The notes: generated by a model from the sequence alone, not told the origin. DNA of 64,000 nt from Eulemur rufifrons (GCF_041146395.1 NC_090996.1:32202738-32266737); one strand, 5' to 3'. Shown: positions 33,086 through 44,408, counted from the stretch's first letter. Translations and numbers: made by a program.

Positions 33086-34269
33086 CTTCCCCTAGGACGA
33101 CACCCCCATCTGTGGGAGCAGGCCACAGTCCCCCATGTGTGTGTCTAGCGACCACGGACAAACCAGTGCAATGAACGGTGGTGCTCAGAGCGACGACAGA
33201 TACAAAATGTAAGGACAGTTGTCTCTCCTTACAACTCCACGTGCCATGTTTCCTAATAGCCCCCAGCCTTAGACCCAGCCCAGCTGTATTCACTGTTGAC
33301 ATCATCTGAAAGCACCGGGTCCCCTCATTCTGAAGTTCCATCACTGATTGATTCTTTAATTAAAGTTTTAATATTTATACTTGTGCCTTGAGGCAGTATT
33401 TTAAATAATGGAGGCAGACATTGGGAAGAGCCTCGTGGCTTCTTTAAAAACATCGTCTCCGTGTTTGAGGTCTTCGGGACGACTACGCGGGTGAACTCGG
33501 AGGTGACAGATTAAGGGATGATTTCAGGAATGTCAGCCGGTATTAATTTGTGTCTTGTGCTTACTGTGGAACTCCCATGCTGGGTGGCAAAGGCAGGACG
33601 AGCTGCCCTGTGTCCTTCAGAGAAAATGTGCTCAGATTTCAAGAGTCTCCTTACACGCCACTGGGAAATTGCTGGGTCCCCAAAGTATTTTCTGTGTCAA
33701 ATACGATTTCCCTCTTGGAACATGTTCATAATTCCATACATCAGCTTAAAGGATGCAAACAAAATGGTCTACTTTTTGGAAAGGTGAAATGTCAGACATA
33801 TATACAGGGCAGACCCAATTTTCTGGATATAAAAAAAAATTTATCTGAAAGGACTTTGATAAAATATAATGGCTTGGTATGGCTTGAGCTAAAAGGACTA
33901 AACCTATTTTTTTTTTAAGTCATCAGAGACATCAGGATATCTAGAAGACCTGTTCTCAGACCTTACAGAAGGAGATAAAAAAAATAGCATCAATTATCAT
34001 GAGGAGAAAATAGGGCGAAATGGGTCACTTCCAGGAGAAACCTGCTCAGACCCAAGTTTCAGTTCGGTTTCCGGGCGGAAAGCTCTGGGGCCACAGGGCG
34101 ATGTCAAAGACAGAGTGTTCTGAGGGGACCATGATTTACTATGATGTTACTGAAATTTCATACCTGTTGGCAAGCAAATCCCCACTCCCCCTCCCACCAG
34201 ACCCTGGCCACCACCCTCTGCTCTCCGCTTTGATGAGCTGGACTATTGTAGAGACCTATAAGTGGGGCT
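33086..34269. other. Unannotated unique DNA
   Basis: Includes a repeat-free AT-rich stretch at 33338-33480 (gattctttaattaaagtttt, aaataatggaggcagacatt) that could be conserved noncoding DNA. No gene recognised. Confidence 0.35.
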
Positions 34270-34440
34270 CCTGATACAGTGAACATAAATAAGTTCTGGG
34301 GATCCACTGAACAACACTGTGCTCATAGTTATCGATACTATACGATATACCTAAAAATCTACGAAGAGGGTAGATCTCACATTGTGTTCTTACCACAACA
34401 AAATAAAAGGTAACATCTAAAAAATTTGATCGAATGTTTA
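34270..34440 (+). mobile_element. Old L1 3' UTR fragment
   Basis: gctcatagttatcgatacta, cctaaaaatctacgaagagg, gtagatctcacattgtgttc, ttaccacaacaaaataaaag, gtaac fit an L1 3' UTR in plus direction. Confidence 0.6.
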
Positions 34441-35005
34441 TTCCTACATTCAGAGAGGTTTTATAAATGGACAATGAGTGACCATAGTTGTGTTTATACA
34501 GTTAAAATATCACAAAAGTTTATATTTAAACACAGTCATTGTAATGTGTGAATCACAGGATAAATGATAACGCCACTTCTAATATTCTTCAATTCCTGTG
34601 TTCTCAAAATAGTCTGTGTATTACAGAAGTGTTTTTCAATTAAAAAAAAATATATTACTAAGGCCATGTTTTCAGTCCAGAAGGCTAAGGAGTTGAAGGC
34701 CTGCTAGGTTCTTCTTCCGGTCAGAGGAAATGCACAATTGCTGCAAAAACTTAATTTCAGAGTATAGCACGTGTCGAGACAGCAAGTCAAATGTCACCAA
34801 CCTACGTCCCAGCCAGTGGACAGCTTGTCCCTGATCCTCCTTGGAACTTGGGCAAGGTCAGGCCAGCTTTAGCGTGGAGGGTTTGAGGATTCTGTTGTTT
34901 ACTTAAAAGGAAATGCATGTGTACAAGGCAAGCTACCTGCCTTTTCTATCCCACCCGTTTTATAAGACTCAAAAATTAGAGCAATCTATTTGAAAAAAAA
35001 AAAAA
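34441..35005. other. Unannotated unique DNA
   Basis: AT-leaning; ends in an A-rich/AAG tract at about 34994-35020. No gene recognised. Confidence 0.4.
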
Positions 35006-35027
35006 GAAGAAGAAGAAGAAAGAAAAC

Positions 35028-35260
35028 TAACATAATTTAGGCACTTACCAAGTGCCAGACCCTGTTCTAAGTGTTTATTGCTTTATTTAATTCTCACCAA
35101 AACTCTCTGAGGACAGAACTACTGCTGAAACTCTCATTGTACAGGCGAACAAAAGGAGGCACAGAGAAGTAAAGTAACTTTCCCAAGGACACACAGCTGG
35201 TGGGTTACTGAGCCAGGAGCCCTGTGCTCTTCTGGGCCACTAAGCTCTACTCTCCAGACC
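35028..35260 (-). mobile_element. MIR SINE
   Basis: Well-preserved reverse-complement MIR: aggcacttaccaagtgccag, accctgttctaagtgtttat, ttaattctcaccaaaactct, ggaggcacagagaagtaaag, taactttcccaaggacacac, agctggtgggttactgagcc. Confidence 0.85.
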
Positions 35261-35800
35261 CTAAGGTGTCACCTCCACTACTGTAAGGAATGATGCCTTT
35301 TTTCCTAACCCAACTGGACCATAAGCTAACTTAGGGGAAACCCAGGGGATTCTCCTGGACCCAGGGCCTCCCAGCTGAGCCCAAAGAGGAAGAAGGGTTG
35401 GACTCAGCCCCTGTTACCAGCACAGCCACCGCCAGCACTAGCTTCACCCTTCACAGGCCCCAGGTCCTTTGCCTCTGAAGATAAAAGATCTTGGCTAAAA
35501 ATAATTCTGCCGGTGGCTCCAGCCAGGCCCACTGTGGTCACTTAAAAATTGAAAGGATGCAGCCCTCTCATCTTTTTTTTTTTTTTCTCCTTTTGTAACA
35601 AAGATAAATGCTAAACGGAAGGTGGGGGAACTAGGGCGGGGGTGGCGGGTGCAGGGAAGGGATCTCAGGCTGGGCACATCCTGAACTTGTGCAGTCAAGG
35701 CCAGGCCTCTTCGCACATTAGATTGAAAAATATAAATAAGCAATCATCATTATTATAAAAGATAACGCAAGTTATGATACATTATGTTTCAGCTCTAACA
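35261..35800. other. Unannotated DNA left of the CpG island
   Basis: CT-rich patches and a poly(T) run near 35573-35586. No gene recognised. GC content rises towards 35.8 kb. Confidence 0.4.
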
Positions 35801-36880
35801 AAGCTATTCCCCCGCACCTCCCCCGCTTCTTTCCAAGTCCCACTGAGAAGACCCACGGGTGGGTGCCAACTCCCCGGACTGCCTGGAGGATTGCCAAGCT
35901 CCTGAGCAGCCCCGCCCAGACGCTCGGCAAGTGAGCCCCAGCTCTGGCCCATCCAGGAGCAACGAGCCCCCTATTCCCTGGCAGCAAGGAATGAATAGAG
36001 TTGGGGGCTCCAGGGCAGCAAGGGCTCAGGATCTTCCCCTCCCTTCCTAAGCCAACAGTCTCCGAGTGACACCTGGTCCCTGAAGCAGGCACCTGGGAGG
36101 CTCCAGGAGCATCTCAGCCAAGCGGCCTCCTGGGGCCCCGCGAGCCCCGCCCTCGCCTCCAGCCCGGGACAATTGGGTGATTGGAGCTGACAAGGGGTCG
36201 ACCCTCCCCTCCTCGGCCCGTGCTCTGAGGCCGGGCGGAGATCTGCTAGCCCCGAACGGGCTCTAAGGCACCGAAGGACCCAGGGGCGCAGCAGGAGTTT
36301 CCCACTCCCGAGTTTCCCGGCTGGCCCCCTCTCCTGGAGTCCAAGCTGCATCTCGGGGCGTTGACCTGGGTGCCAATAAACACCACCGCTCCAGCCAGCC
36401 CGGCGAGCCTCCTCTTCCCCGCCTCGCGCAAGGGGTTCAGCGCTTCTAAGCGCCCTCCGAGCCACCGAGGTGCCCCCTCCTTCAGAGCCCACGAAGGGCA
36501 GCGGAGGAGGCAGCGACCCGGGTGCGCTTCCAGCCCGCCGGGGAGACTAATCCAAGTGCGCAGGCAGGTTCCCGCTGCTCCCTGCACCTAGGACTCTCTC
36601 CCAGGAGGACGGACAGGCAGCCTGGGCGCTTCGGAGGGGCGCCCTGGGGCGAGGAAGGACGTGCTTCTGGAAGCAACGCCAGAGGGAGAGGGGTCATGGT
36701 CTCTGTCCCTTGGGGGGGTGGGGGATCTGCCACGAGATCGCTCCACACACACTGAAAAAGTTCCCGTCCAGCGCGCCCACATTAGCGCTGGGAGGAGGCC
36801 AGCTCCCAGGGACCCAGCTCTTCCCTCCGCGGGACCCTTCGGGCCAGGTCAGGGGGCGCAGAGGCGGCGACTTCGCCTGG

Positions 36881-36890
36881 ACTTACCTAG
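36881..36890 (-). other. Candidate minus-strand splice donor (distal)
   Basis: Plus-strand acttacctag reads CTAG|GTAAGT on the minus strand, a near-consensus 5' splice site. The exon would end at 36887. A stop codon TAG of the long minus frame lies exactly at this junction. Inference only; no acceptor has been matched. Confidence 0.35.
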
Positions 36891-36973
36891 AACTCCCGGC
36901 GTGCCCGCTGCGTTGGCCTTCTCCTCGGCCCCAGACCCCCGAATTCCCTGGCACTCGCTGCACCCCCGGCCAC

Positions 36974-36983
36974 ACTCACCATG
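36974..36983 (-). other. Candidate minus-strand splice donor (proximal)
   Basis: Plus-strand actcaccatg reads CATG|GTGAGT on the minus strand, another near-consensus 5' splice site, giving an exon end at 36980. Two strong donors in the same direction within 100 bases at the left side of the island suggest a leftward transcript with alternative first-exon ends. Confidence 0.35.
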
Positions 36984-37734
36984 AGCTGGGGGCGGCGAAG
37001 GGGGGTGCCGGCTTCTCCAGCACAGTCCGCAACTTCGCGGCAGGTCAGCCCCGCCCTGGCGCCCCTGCCTGGGCGCTGTGAGGGTCCGGCCGGCGGGGGC
37101 CCTGACGGCCACTGGGTGGGGGTCTGGAGCGCGAGGGTTCTCGATCCCGGGGCGCGCGGTCCGCTCCTCCTCGCTCTGCCTGGGTTTAGGCTCGGAGTTC
37201 TCTCGCGCCGGACGCCGGGGCGGGGTGCGCGGCTGTCCCCTCCAGATGCGGGGTGCTCTGCTCGTTCCTTCCCTCTCCGGCCCCGGAGGCGCACGCGTGG
37301 GTCCGGCCGCGGCCGCGGATCCCGGGGCTGGCAGAGCGCCCCCGCCCCTCGGTGGTGCAGCCGGGGCTGGGGCGAAGGGGGAGGGATTCCCCTCCTCGAG
37401 TTCGGGTTTCCCCACCCTGCGCGGACCCCGGGCTCTGGCCGCCGCTGCGCCGCTGTGAGCAGCACTTCAGGGCAGCGCAGCCCGTGCCACCGGCTCCAGC
37501 TGGAGGAGGCGGCGGCGGCGCGGCTCGCACAGGGACTGGAAAGGAGGTGACCTTCAAACCCCGCGCTCGGGGAGACCAGGAAGGGGGCTGGGGCGATGGG
37601 GGAGCGGCGAGCACCCAGACGGCCCGCGAGAGCGCTTGCAGGCAGGCGGGAGAGAACCCAGAGGAGAGCTTCCAACAAAAATATAGATTAGAAAATAAAC
37701 AAAGGAGAGCGAGCGAGAGCGCGAGAAAATGTGT

Positions 37735-37796
37735 GCATGTGTCTGTGTGTGTGTGTGTGCGTGTGTGTCTGTGTGTGTGTGTGCGAGCGCGCGACA
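37735..37796. repeat. TG microsatellite inside the CpG island
   Basis: TG tract with gcg and tct interruptions that runs into gcgagcgcgcgac. It is largely alternating purine-pyrimidine. On the minus strand it reads as a CA repeat. Confidence 0.9.
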
Positions 37797-38424
37797 GGCA
37801 GCGAGCAGCCCCGGCTGCGGAGCCAAAAATAATCTGGTGCGCGAGGGAGCGCCCCCTCCCCCTTCCCTTCGCCGGCGCCACCGCTGCGGTCACGCGTGAA
37901 GCCCTGGATTCCAGCGGGCGGCGGACGCGCGACCCGCTGCCTCGGGCTCCTCGCTTGCAGGGGAGAGGGGTAGAGTTGGCTGCCCGGGCAATGAGCCCGG
38001 GTCTTTCACGCGCACGAGTCGTCCTTGTCCCGGAGTGGGCTCGTTCTCTTGAGCACCAGCACCCTCCTCCCGAACCCCCATCAAAGTGGATGAGTCCCCT
38101 CCCGGAGAAAAGCCAAGTCGAGCAGCCTTTCGCCCCTATCCACTTCTGCTCTGGGGAAGTTTTCCAGCGAATCTGCAAATCTCGCGGCCAGGCAGCGATC
38201 AAGCCCTATCTGAGACGCAAAAAGTTAGCCAGGCCAGATGCAAAGATGCAGGGTGTGAGCGACGCGGGTCTGGGCCGCCCCCGCGCCCCGCAGCTGGCCT
38301 CTAGTGTCCTACCCTCTCGCTGGCCACCTAGGGCTGCACTCGACGCTGATTCTAGAGGGGGCTAAAGATTGTCCTCTTAGCAGTTGTCTTAGAGCCAGAA
38401 ACCCTATGACTCCTTAATGTCTGC

Positions 38425-38785
38425 TACCACTTAATAAGCACTTACTTTGCGCCAGATGGTGTTTTAAGCGCTTTGCATTGAGTCTTCTCAACAACTAGAT
38501 GAAGTAGGGACCATAGATATATCCATTTCCCAGATGCTTAGGAGGTTAAAGCAACATTTCCCTTTTACCGAGTCCTACCCTGGAATCCTTGAATGAGAAA
38601 CTCTGCTTTTTACCCCCTTTTTAATTTTTTTTTTTTTTTACCGGCATTCTAGGGGATTATGTTGCATGCCAAAGTTGGAGGTTCAGTGAGTTATGATGTG
38701 TTCAAGGTCACACAGCAGGCAAGGAAACAGGATCTCCAGGCGGCCTAGCTGGGTTTATGTGGTGAACCACTGCACTACCCTGCCT
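38425..38785 (-). mobile_element. MIR SINE, interrupted
   Basis: aagcacttactttgcgccag, gtgttttaagcgctttgcat, acaactagatgaagtaggga, atttcccagatgcttagga, then an insertion containing a poly(T) run (38625-38639), then tgtgttcaaggtcacacagc, gaaccactgcactaccctg. Reverse-complement MIR split by about 100 bases. Confidence 0.65.
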
Positions 38786-38839
38786 TCTGCAGGGCAGGTG
38801 GCTTCGGACCAGGCCAGATACCAATCTGATTCCAATCTT

Positions 38840-39020
38840 GAGCACTTGGTCTCAGTCCTGTGCTCACGTTCCTGTCCTGTGATTGGATTGTTTCTGCACT
38901 TACAGCAATGGTTCTCCTCCAAGTAGGACTGTAAGGTTTCCAAAAGTAGGGACCATGTTACATGTATTCCTTCATACCACGTGCATTTCACAGTGCCTAC
39001 CAAATACCAGATTCGTTAGG
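38840..39020 (+). mobile_element. Possible L2 3' fragment
   Basis: gtaggactgtaaggtttcca, aaagtagggaccatgttaca, cacagtgcctaccaaatacc fit the L2 3' end order; truncated before the terminal repeat. Confidence 0.45.
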
Positions 39021-39289
39021 ACTTCCTTCCTCTGCAATCTTATCAGACTAGGGTTTCTTCCAGTATTAGAATAAGAGGAAGAAAGGGAACTTCTACCTAT
39101 AACTGGTATTTTTAAAAAACATGCAATGTTTTATCATCATCTGAAAAAGCAATGTTGCCAAATCCAGAAAGACATCTCTTTCGTTGGCCCCAATGATTTT
39201 GCAATTTGGGTTTGTTTTTTTTTTTCCCCCCATTTGTTTTCTTAGGACCCTCTTTGATAATAATATATTTGTATGTAAACAAGTGTTTT

Positions 39290-39765
39290 TTTCTTCTTTC
39301 TACTAGTCTCGTCTTTCAGTGATAGCACAATGAAGCCATAAATCTGGGTTAGTAACATCATAATCATCTTTCCCCCAGAAACTGTTTACAATGGGAAAAC
39401 CACTGAATTTAAATGTAATTGTCTAGCCGTGCAGGGAGACGAGATGGGTTGTAAAAGAGGTATTCTCAATTTAAAAGCAAATTATCAATAATGAGAGAAG
39501 AAATAAATGGCAGTTAATGGGAAGTTCTGCTGAAATATAATGTTTTCTGCAAATTTGCCAACAGGAATTGTTTCTCTATACTCCTCCATTTTTATTCCGA
39601 GAAGGGAAAAAAATGAATCTAATCATTCAAGGCAGAAACACTGGCTGTTTCATTAAAATGGATAATTGCTGGGCCCTTTGATTATTTTTTTAATATATAT
39701 TTTTACTATTAGAAATGAAATAAAACATATTCAACTATCTGAAAATCAAGGTCAGTCTGAGTCTG
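39290..39765. other. Candidate conserved noncoding element
   Basis: Repeat-free, noncoding and AT-rich, 1 kb from the CpG island. TAAT-type homeodomain cores are dense: taaatgtaattgtctagcc, gcaaattatcaataatgaga, ggcagttaatgggaagttc, catttttattccgagaag, atggataattgctgggccc. Texture and position fit a developmental enhancer; conservation is untested. Confidence 0.4.
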
Positions 39766-40274
39766 CTCTGATTTATTTATTTTAGAGTAGGAATAGGCTT
39801 AGATATATTAGCAATGAGTGTCAAGTATGACTCACTGGTACCTGCACTGCTACAAGGCTTAAGAAAGCTTAATCTGAGTGTGGGGTACATCCATTCCAAT
39901 TTAAAACAAAATTAGAGTAAAAATCAATATGGCATGCTATTACACTATTCATTTGGAAAGTACTAGTTTCTTTTTCACAATGACCTTTCTCATTCCAGGT
40001 AGAGTTTTTCTGTCATTTCTCCATGTTGCGCCACTGCAAGTTACTGGCAGGTGCTGAAGTAGACAGCTCCTCAGGACAGCCCAGGCCCCAGAAATCGCCC
40101 AGCTACGGTTATAAAGAACATGGAGACTTTGGCTCCTCCTACTGGATGTGAAAAATACTTTGCAATTTGTGATATAAGTAAATGTCAAAAATGATGTCTT
40201 CCATAAAGCTGGTTTAAAAAAACAAAGGAATGACTTTGTAGCCTCATGCTTGGCTGAGAGCTATCTAAAATGTA
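39766..40274. other. Unannotated unique DNA
   Basis: No gene or clear repeat recognised. Confidence 0.4.
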
Positions 40275-40745
40275 AATTTCATCATCTCACTTTCAAACTT
40301 ACAATCTTCCCATGGCTCCGCGTGGTTCCCCAAGATGAGGTCTAATGTCCTCTGCATGGGTTACAAGTTCACGGACTATCTGGCTCTTGTTAAATCGACG
40401 GGGGGTGCTTTTCTCTTGCTGGTCTCCGTGCCTTTGCACGCTGTTCCTCCAACCTGAAATACTCCCACAGACTTCTTTTCCTCGATATCCTCTTTCGTTT
40501 TTAGATCTCTATTTTGACATCACTCCCTCCCTGTGAACCCTCCCGCCCAACTCCCTATCTCAGCCCCACAGATAAGGCCCTATTTTGAACTCCTCACACC
40601 TATATTTAACTTTATCATGTCTTTTGTCTCAGCCTACTGTAAATGTTGTTCTCTATTAAACTGAAAATAACTTGATGTCAAGGGCTTTGCTAGTGCATAG
40701 GGCCAGCCATGTATTATACTAAGCTCACTAAAGGTTGGTGACTCC
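40275..40745 (+). mobile_element. L2 LINE fragment
   Basis: caatcttcccatggctccgc, gatgaggtctaatgtcctct, ccgtgcctttgcacgctgtt, cctccaacctgaaatactcc, attttgacatcactccctcc and a 3' end near ccatgtattatactaagctc follow the L2 order. Confidence 0.65.
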
Positions 40746-40879
40746 TCCTTCCGCCCTGAAGTTGACTGCTATCTAGATGTGCAAACCTCTTTGGGATGGG
40801 TTGAATAATCAACTTGCTCATCCACTTACGTAGTCCTTCTTCCTTTCAGTCATCAAACCTGCATCTTCCTTGAGGCTAG

Positions 40880-41290
40880 TCCCTCATGCAAACCATTAAG
40901 TCCATAAACCAGACACAGTTTCTGCACTCAGGAAAGCTTATGGTCCGATAGGATAAGTCAGGTGCGTGCATAAGCAACTGCAACAGTTTTGAAAGATTTG
41001 GCCAATAGCGAATGGGAGCTTATAGCCAGACATGGGGGAAGGGAAGAGGTCAGGCAAAGCTTTCTAGAGGAGATCACCTCTCCATGGAGAAGACAAGTAG
41101 GGACTGCCCAGAGAGTTGGGTGAAGGACATTCCTGGAGAAGAACGCAGCTCGTGAGAGTGCCTGGAGCAAGACAGGACAGCGTCTTCTTGGAACAGCCAA
41201 TCTGTTCACTGTGAATGGAGTCGTGTTGAGTGCAAGTGGCTGGAAAGCGGTGGGGCGGACAAGACAGTAGAAGCTGAAACTGAGAGTGTG
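40880..41290 (-). mobile_element. L2 LINE fragment, antisense
   Basis: ccagacacagtttctgcact, caggaaagcttatggtccga, aagctttctagaggagatca, gacattcctggagaagaacg, tgcctggagcaagacaggac are the reverse complement of L2. It lies head-to-head with the preceding plus-strand L2 fragment. Confidence 0.6.
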
Positions 41291-41689
41291 GGCTGGGGAG
41301 GGCTTATAAAGGACCCCGGTTTGCCAAGACCCACCGTCACCATGTGTCCCACTGCCCGGGTCCGGGACATTGCTGTGCTTTCACTGATGTTTCAGTGACC
41401 ATCTCCCCCACTATTATCTCATATTTAACAACTTTTCCTGGTGGTCAGTGTCAATATACACTGAATTCTAGGGATTAGCAGACTACTCCAAGATACTCTA
41501 GAATTTTTAGAGATGATCAGCAGTATATTAGATAAGACAGGAGAAGGGTGAGAAAAGAGAACTAAAGACAATCAAAGTAGCCAAGCATCCTTCCATTCCT
41601 TCCCCCAAGGGTACCTTTCTACAGCAGTCACAGAGGAGAGGATGCTATATTCAAATTCATTTATAAATGACTCTGGATTCAATGAAATG
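41291..41689. other. Unannotated unique DNA
   Basis: No gene or clear repeat recognised. Confidence 0.4.
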
Positions 41690-41912
41690 CTTTGCACAAG
41701 CCTAATATTGTATAAGACCTGCCTTGCCCTCAAGTTCTCAGTCTTCAGACTTACCTGAAAGCTTTATCACAGTCTAGTACAACTAATGAACTAATTAAAC
41801 CAGTCTGAGGACCACAGGGGAATGGATTGAACCTTATACTCTCTCTCCCCCACTCAGTCCTTGGGCACATGGCAGATACTCAATATATAGTTATTGATTG
41901 GCTGAACTAACT
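41690..41912 (+). mobile_element. L2 3' end
   Basis: ccttgggcacatggcagata, ctcaatatatagttattgat, tggctgaact are the L2 3' terminus; the upstream part is weaker. Confidence 0.5.
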
Positions 41913-42189
41913 CACCATCTATCATGTGGTCCAGGGTTTTGATATTAACCAAGGCATTTAATACTGAGAATGAGCTATCTAGTGTCCAGGGATGAGTTCT
42001 CTTTTTCTGAAAAGACACGAACTTTCATGCTCTGTTTTAAAATGTTGTTGAAATAGTAAACATGATGGTTTCTCCTCTTCTCCTTGGGCTCATCCCTTTT
42101 CCTCTCCTGCCCACATCCCCCAAATAATGATGAAGAAAACAGTAGCAGTAACAAAAATAGCACCCTGAACAATGGTGATAACAAGAACA
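41913..42189. other. Unannotated DNA, A-rich end
   Basis: Low-complexity aacaagaacagtaataaaaa-type sequence towards 42180. No gene. Confidence 0.4.
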
Positions 42190-42295
42190 GTAATAAAAAT
42201 AACAAGCACGTGACATTTACCATATAAACTCTTCAGTTCTATTATCTCATTTCATCCTCACAGTGTAACTCTAGGCGTGAATACTATTACTGATG
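42190..42295 (-). mobile_element. MIR fragment
   Basis: gtgacatttaccatataaac, tattatctcatttcatcctc, acagtgtaactctaggcgtg fit reverse-complement MIR. Confidence 0.5.
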
Positions 42296-42574
42296 TTGGC
42301 TGAGTGTTCCAGCCAACAGCAGATTGCCTCGGACTAACAAAGATGACAAAACCACTAACCTTGATAACCCAGAGCTGATTGCAACCTCCCTTTCTCCTGC
42401 TTTGTAAGAGCAGGTCCTTAGCATGAGTAGTCATGAGCAAAATGCGGTCACCAACATTACTCCCCTGCTACTGAATGGTGAAGTGGAGTTACATGCCGGC
42501 TTAGTTCTCCTGCTGGGTAAGGCGGTAAGAAGTCATTATATGCCTTCTTAGGACTTGTTCGAAGGAGGACAAAT
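42296..42574. other. Unannotated unique DNA
   Basis: No gene or clear repeat recognised. Confidence 0.4.
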
Positions 42575-42790
42575 GAAAACATTTTTGAGAACATACTCTA
42601 TGCCAAGCCTGAGATATGGCATCGGACCACAGAGAAACCCTATAAGGTAGGTCCTACTGTTATTCCCATCTTAGAGATAAGGAAACTGAGGTGCAAAGAA
42701 AAAAAGTGAATTTTCAAAGTTTGCAAACCTGAAGCTCAAGACCTTGTTTTTCAATCCTAGACAGTCTGCTATCAGGGCCGCGGCACGCTA
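42575..42790 (-). mobile_element. MIR SINE
   Basis: tttttgagaacatactctat, gaaaccctataaggtaggtc, ctgttattcccatcttagag, ataaggaaactgaggtgcaa, tcaatcctagacagtctgct are reverse-complement MIR. Confidence 0.75.
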
Positions 42791-43609
42791 TGCCGCATTC
42801 CCCAAACCTCTCTTCACGTGTAGGGGACCCAAAGGCCAGTGACACAAAAACATTGTGTAAATAAACATTCTAAAGTCCCACTAAAAATCATTTTTTAAAA
42901 AAAACATAAAGGCTACTTGAATAGCTCCATCCAAAGTCAACCATGAAGGTTAAAAATGAGATTTCTCAAGGAAAAAAAAAAACGTTGCAAGTCAATGAGG
43001 TGTAAATAGTTAATGAATTTATAATCAGAACATAAATAGTTTTGCCTTAATGTACTAACCTCTCAGGGGGGAAAATGTTCCATGTATTAGCAGCACAGAA
43101 TATTGACAATCGATTTCTTTCAAATGCACTCACTTTATTTTAAGTCTTAGTCATTTTATAACAAATGGATAAGTAAAGATATTTAAGCCATTTAGGATGA
43201 AATATGCAACCCTACAAGGAAGAGTATGTACTTGCCGTGGTTACTGGTGGGTTATAGATGCTCTGAGCAGTGAAATATCTGTAAATCATGGTCAAAGTGT
43301 GCATTACTGTGTTTCCACTCGTACATTTATTATTTCTATTTATTCCTTATACTTCAATTAAGAGGCATAAACCTCTAAACAGGAAAAAGTCACCGGGAAT
43401 ATCTCATGAGACTATATAATAGATAATAGGAAGCCATATAAATAAATGGCTAAAGTTCAGGACTCTGGAAGCCGAACAGAAACATCTAAAGGATACAGTT
43501 TGGGCATTTAGTGAAAAGTGAACTCGGTTCTGTGAAGCATGTTTCCATCAACTCCCGCCCTCTCCGACAGAATCCTCCTGCACCATTACCTTACCTTGGC
43601 TCAAAATAC
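42791..43609. other. AT-leaning unique DNA
   Basis: Short poly(A) runs near 42895-42904 and 42970-42981. The stretch 43000-43420 is repeat-free. No gene recognised. Confidence 0.4.
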
Positions 43610-44170
43610 TCCGCTCCTTAATCTACAGATACTCTTTTGACTTCCCCCCCAGAAGCAAACCCTGAGACAAGTATTTGAGCTGCAAGTAACAAACTGTGGG
43701 GTGGGGGGTGTTGAATCCAGAAACAGTGGCCCCATGTCCAGGGAGTGGGGAATTGAATAGGGAAGGGACAAAAGCCAACAAAAGGTGTGTTATCAAGTAA
43801 GTTACCACTGTGGGTAACTGGAGGTGATTCCTACTAAAGAATTCCGGGAGCCAGTATAGAACCCCGCCACCCCCAGAGTTCTCCCACCCAGGGACAAGGG
43901 AGCTTGAATATTTACTTGTCAATTTCCATCAGTCACTGGTTGAGGGTTAGTTGGGGAAGGACAGGGTGTTAGTCCCATGCCACTTCCAGCCTTCCTTGGT
44001 CACAGCTAGAGTGGAATTGGCAGTTAGGAGTCCTCAGGCAAGGAGCTGCAAGCGCTGGCATTTGGAAGTCCACACTGCACGCGTGTTAGTGGCAAACACC
44101 TAGGGACTGTGATTGTGAGGCAATGCAGCATCTTCTGCATTCTCAACGTCCCCATGAAGAAAGAGGGAAA
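43610..44170. mobile_element. Unclassified old interspersed repeat
   Basis: agaagcaaaccctgagacaa, gcagtaacaaactg-like and gtgggtaactggaggtgatt, ccgggagccagtatagaacc, ctcccacccagggacaaggg, ggagtcctcaggcaaggagc-like words recall a dispersed mammalian repeat that I cannot name with confidence. Confidence 0.35.
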
Positions 44171-44264
44171 AGGTGAGCTTTGCAGGAGCAGTTAAGTCTT
44201 GTGCCCGTAGGAATGAAAAACCACAGTATCTCTCATCACCTGTAAAGCTCTGCTGACGGAATGT

Positions 44265-44400
44265 CCAAGTGTCCTGTGGTTGTCAAACCGCAGCGTATGG
44301 AAGGCTCATCTGTAATGCTCATCAAAATTCAGACCCTGGGCTCCCCACTAGAGATTCTGATCCAGGAAGTCTGGGATGAGAACGAAAATTTGAATCTTCG
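44265..44400 (+). mobile_element. MER5A-like fragment
   Basis: gtggttgtcaaaccgcagcg, tcaaaattcagaccctgggc, tccccactagagattctgat, ccaggaagtctgggatgaga fit MER5A in the plus direction. Confidence 0.7.
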
Positions 44401-44408
44401 AATCCCCC

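Larger units (their letters stand above)
35820..38365. promoter_or_regulatory. CpG island (putative promoter / first-exon region)
   Basis: The only stretch in the window with dense CpG dinucleotides; the core is about 36880-38290, and a NotI site GCGGCCGC lies at 37309-37316 inside a perfect 12-bp palindrome. GC-box-like words (ggggcggggtgcg near 37218) and purine-rich cgagcgagagcgcgag (near 37710) occur. No TATA box stands out. Such islands usually mark promoters of housekeeping or developmental genes, or of noncoding transcripts. Long frames on both strands, including minus 37186-38202 and plus 37253-38365, lack similarity I recognise and overlap one another, so they are composition effects. 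Direction is suggested only by minus-strand splice donors. Confidence 0.8.

Noticed and set aside
36840..36860. CTCF-like word (ccaggtcagggggcgc)
   Set aside because: Core spacing is off by one base from the consensus; a scan with a weight matrix would be needed.
36887..37678. 263-codon minus frame ending exactly at a splice-donor-like site, with a hydrophobic start
   Set aside because: It opens at a TTG rather than an ATG; proline/arginine-rich composition follows. The coincidence of stop and donor is noted, but it is not evidence of coding.
37186..38202. 338-codon minus-strand open frame in the CpG island
   Set aside because: GC-rich composition suppresses stop codons; the frame overlaps equally long plus-strand frames, crosses the TG microsatellite as a His-Thr repeat, and shows no domain.
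37253..38365. 370-codon plus-strand open frame in the CpG island
   Set aside because: Same composition effect; the product is proline/arginine-rich low complexity with a Val-Cys repeat from the TG tract. It contradicts the minus-strand donors and has no homology I recognise.
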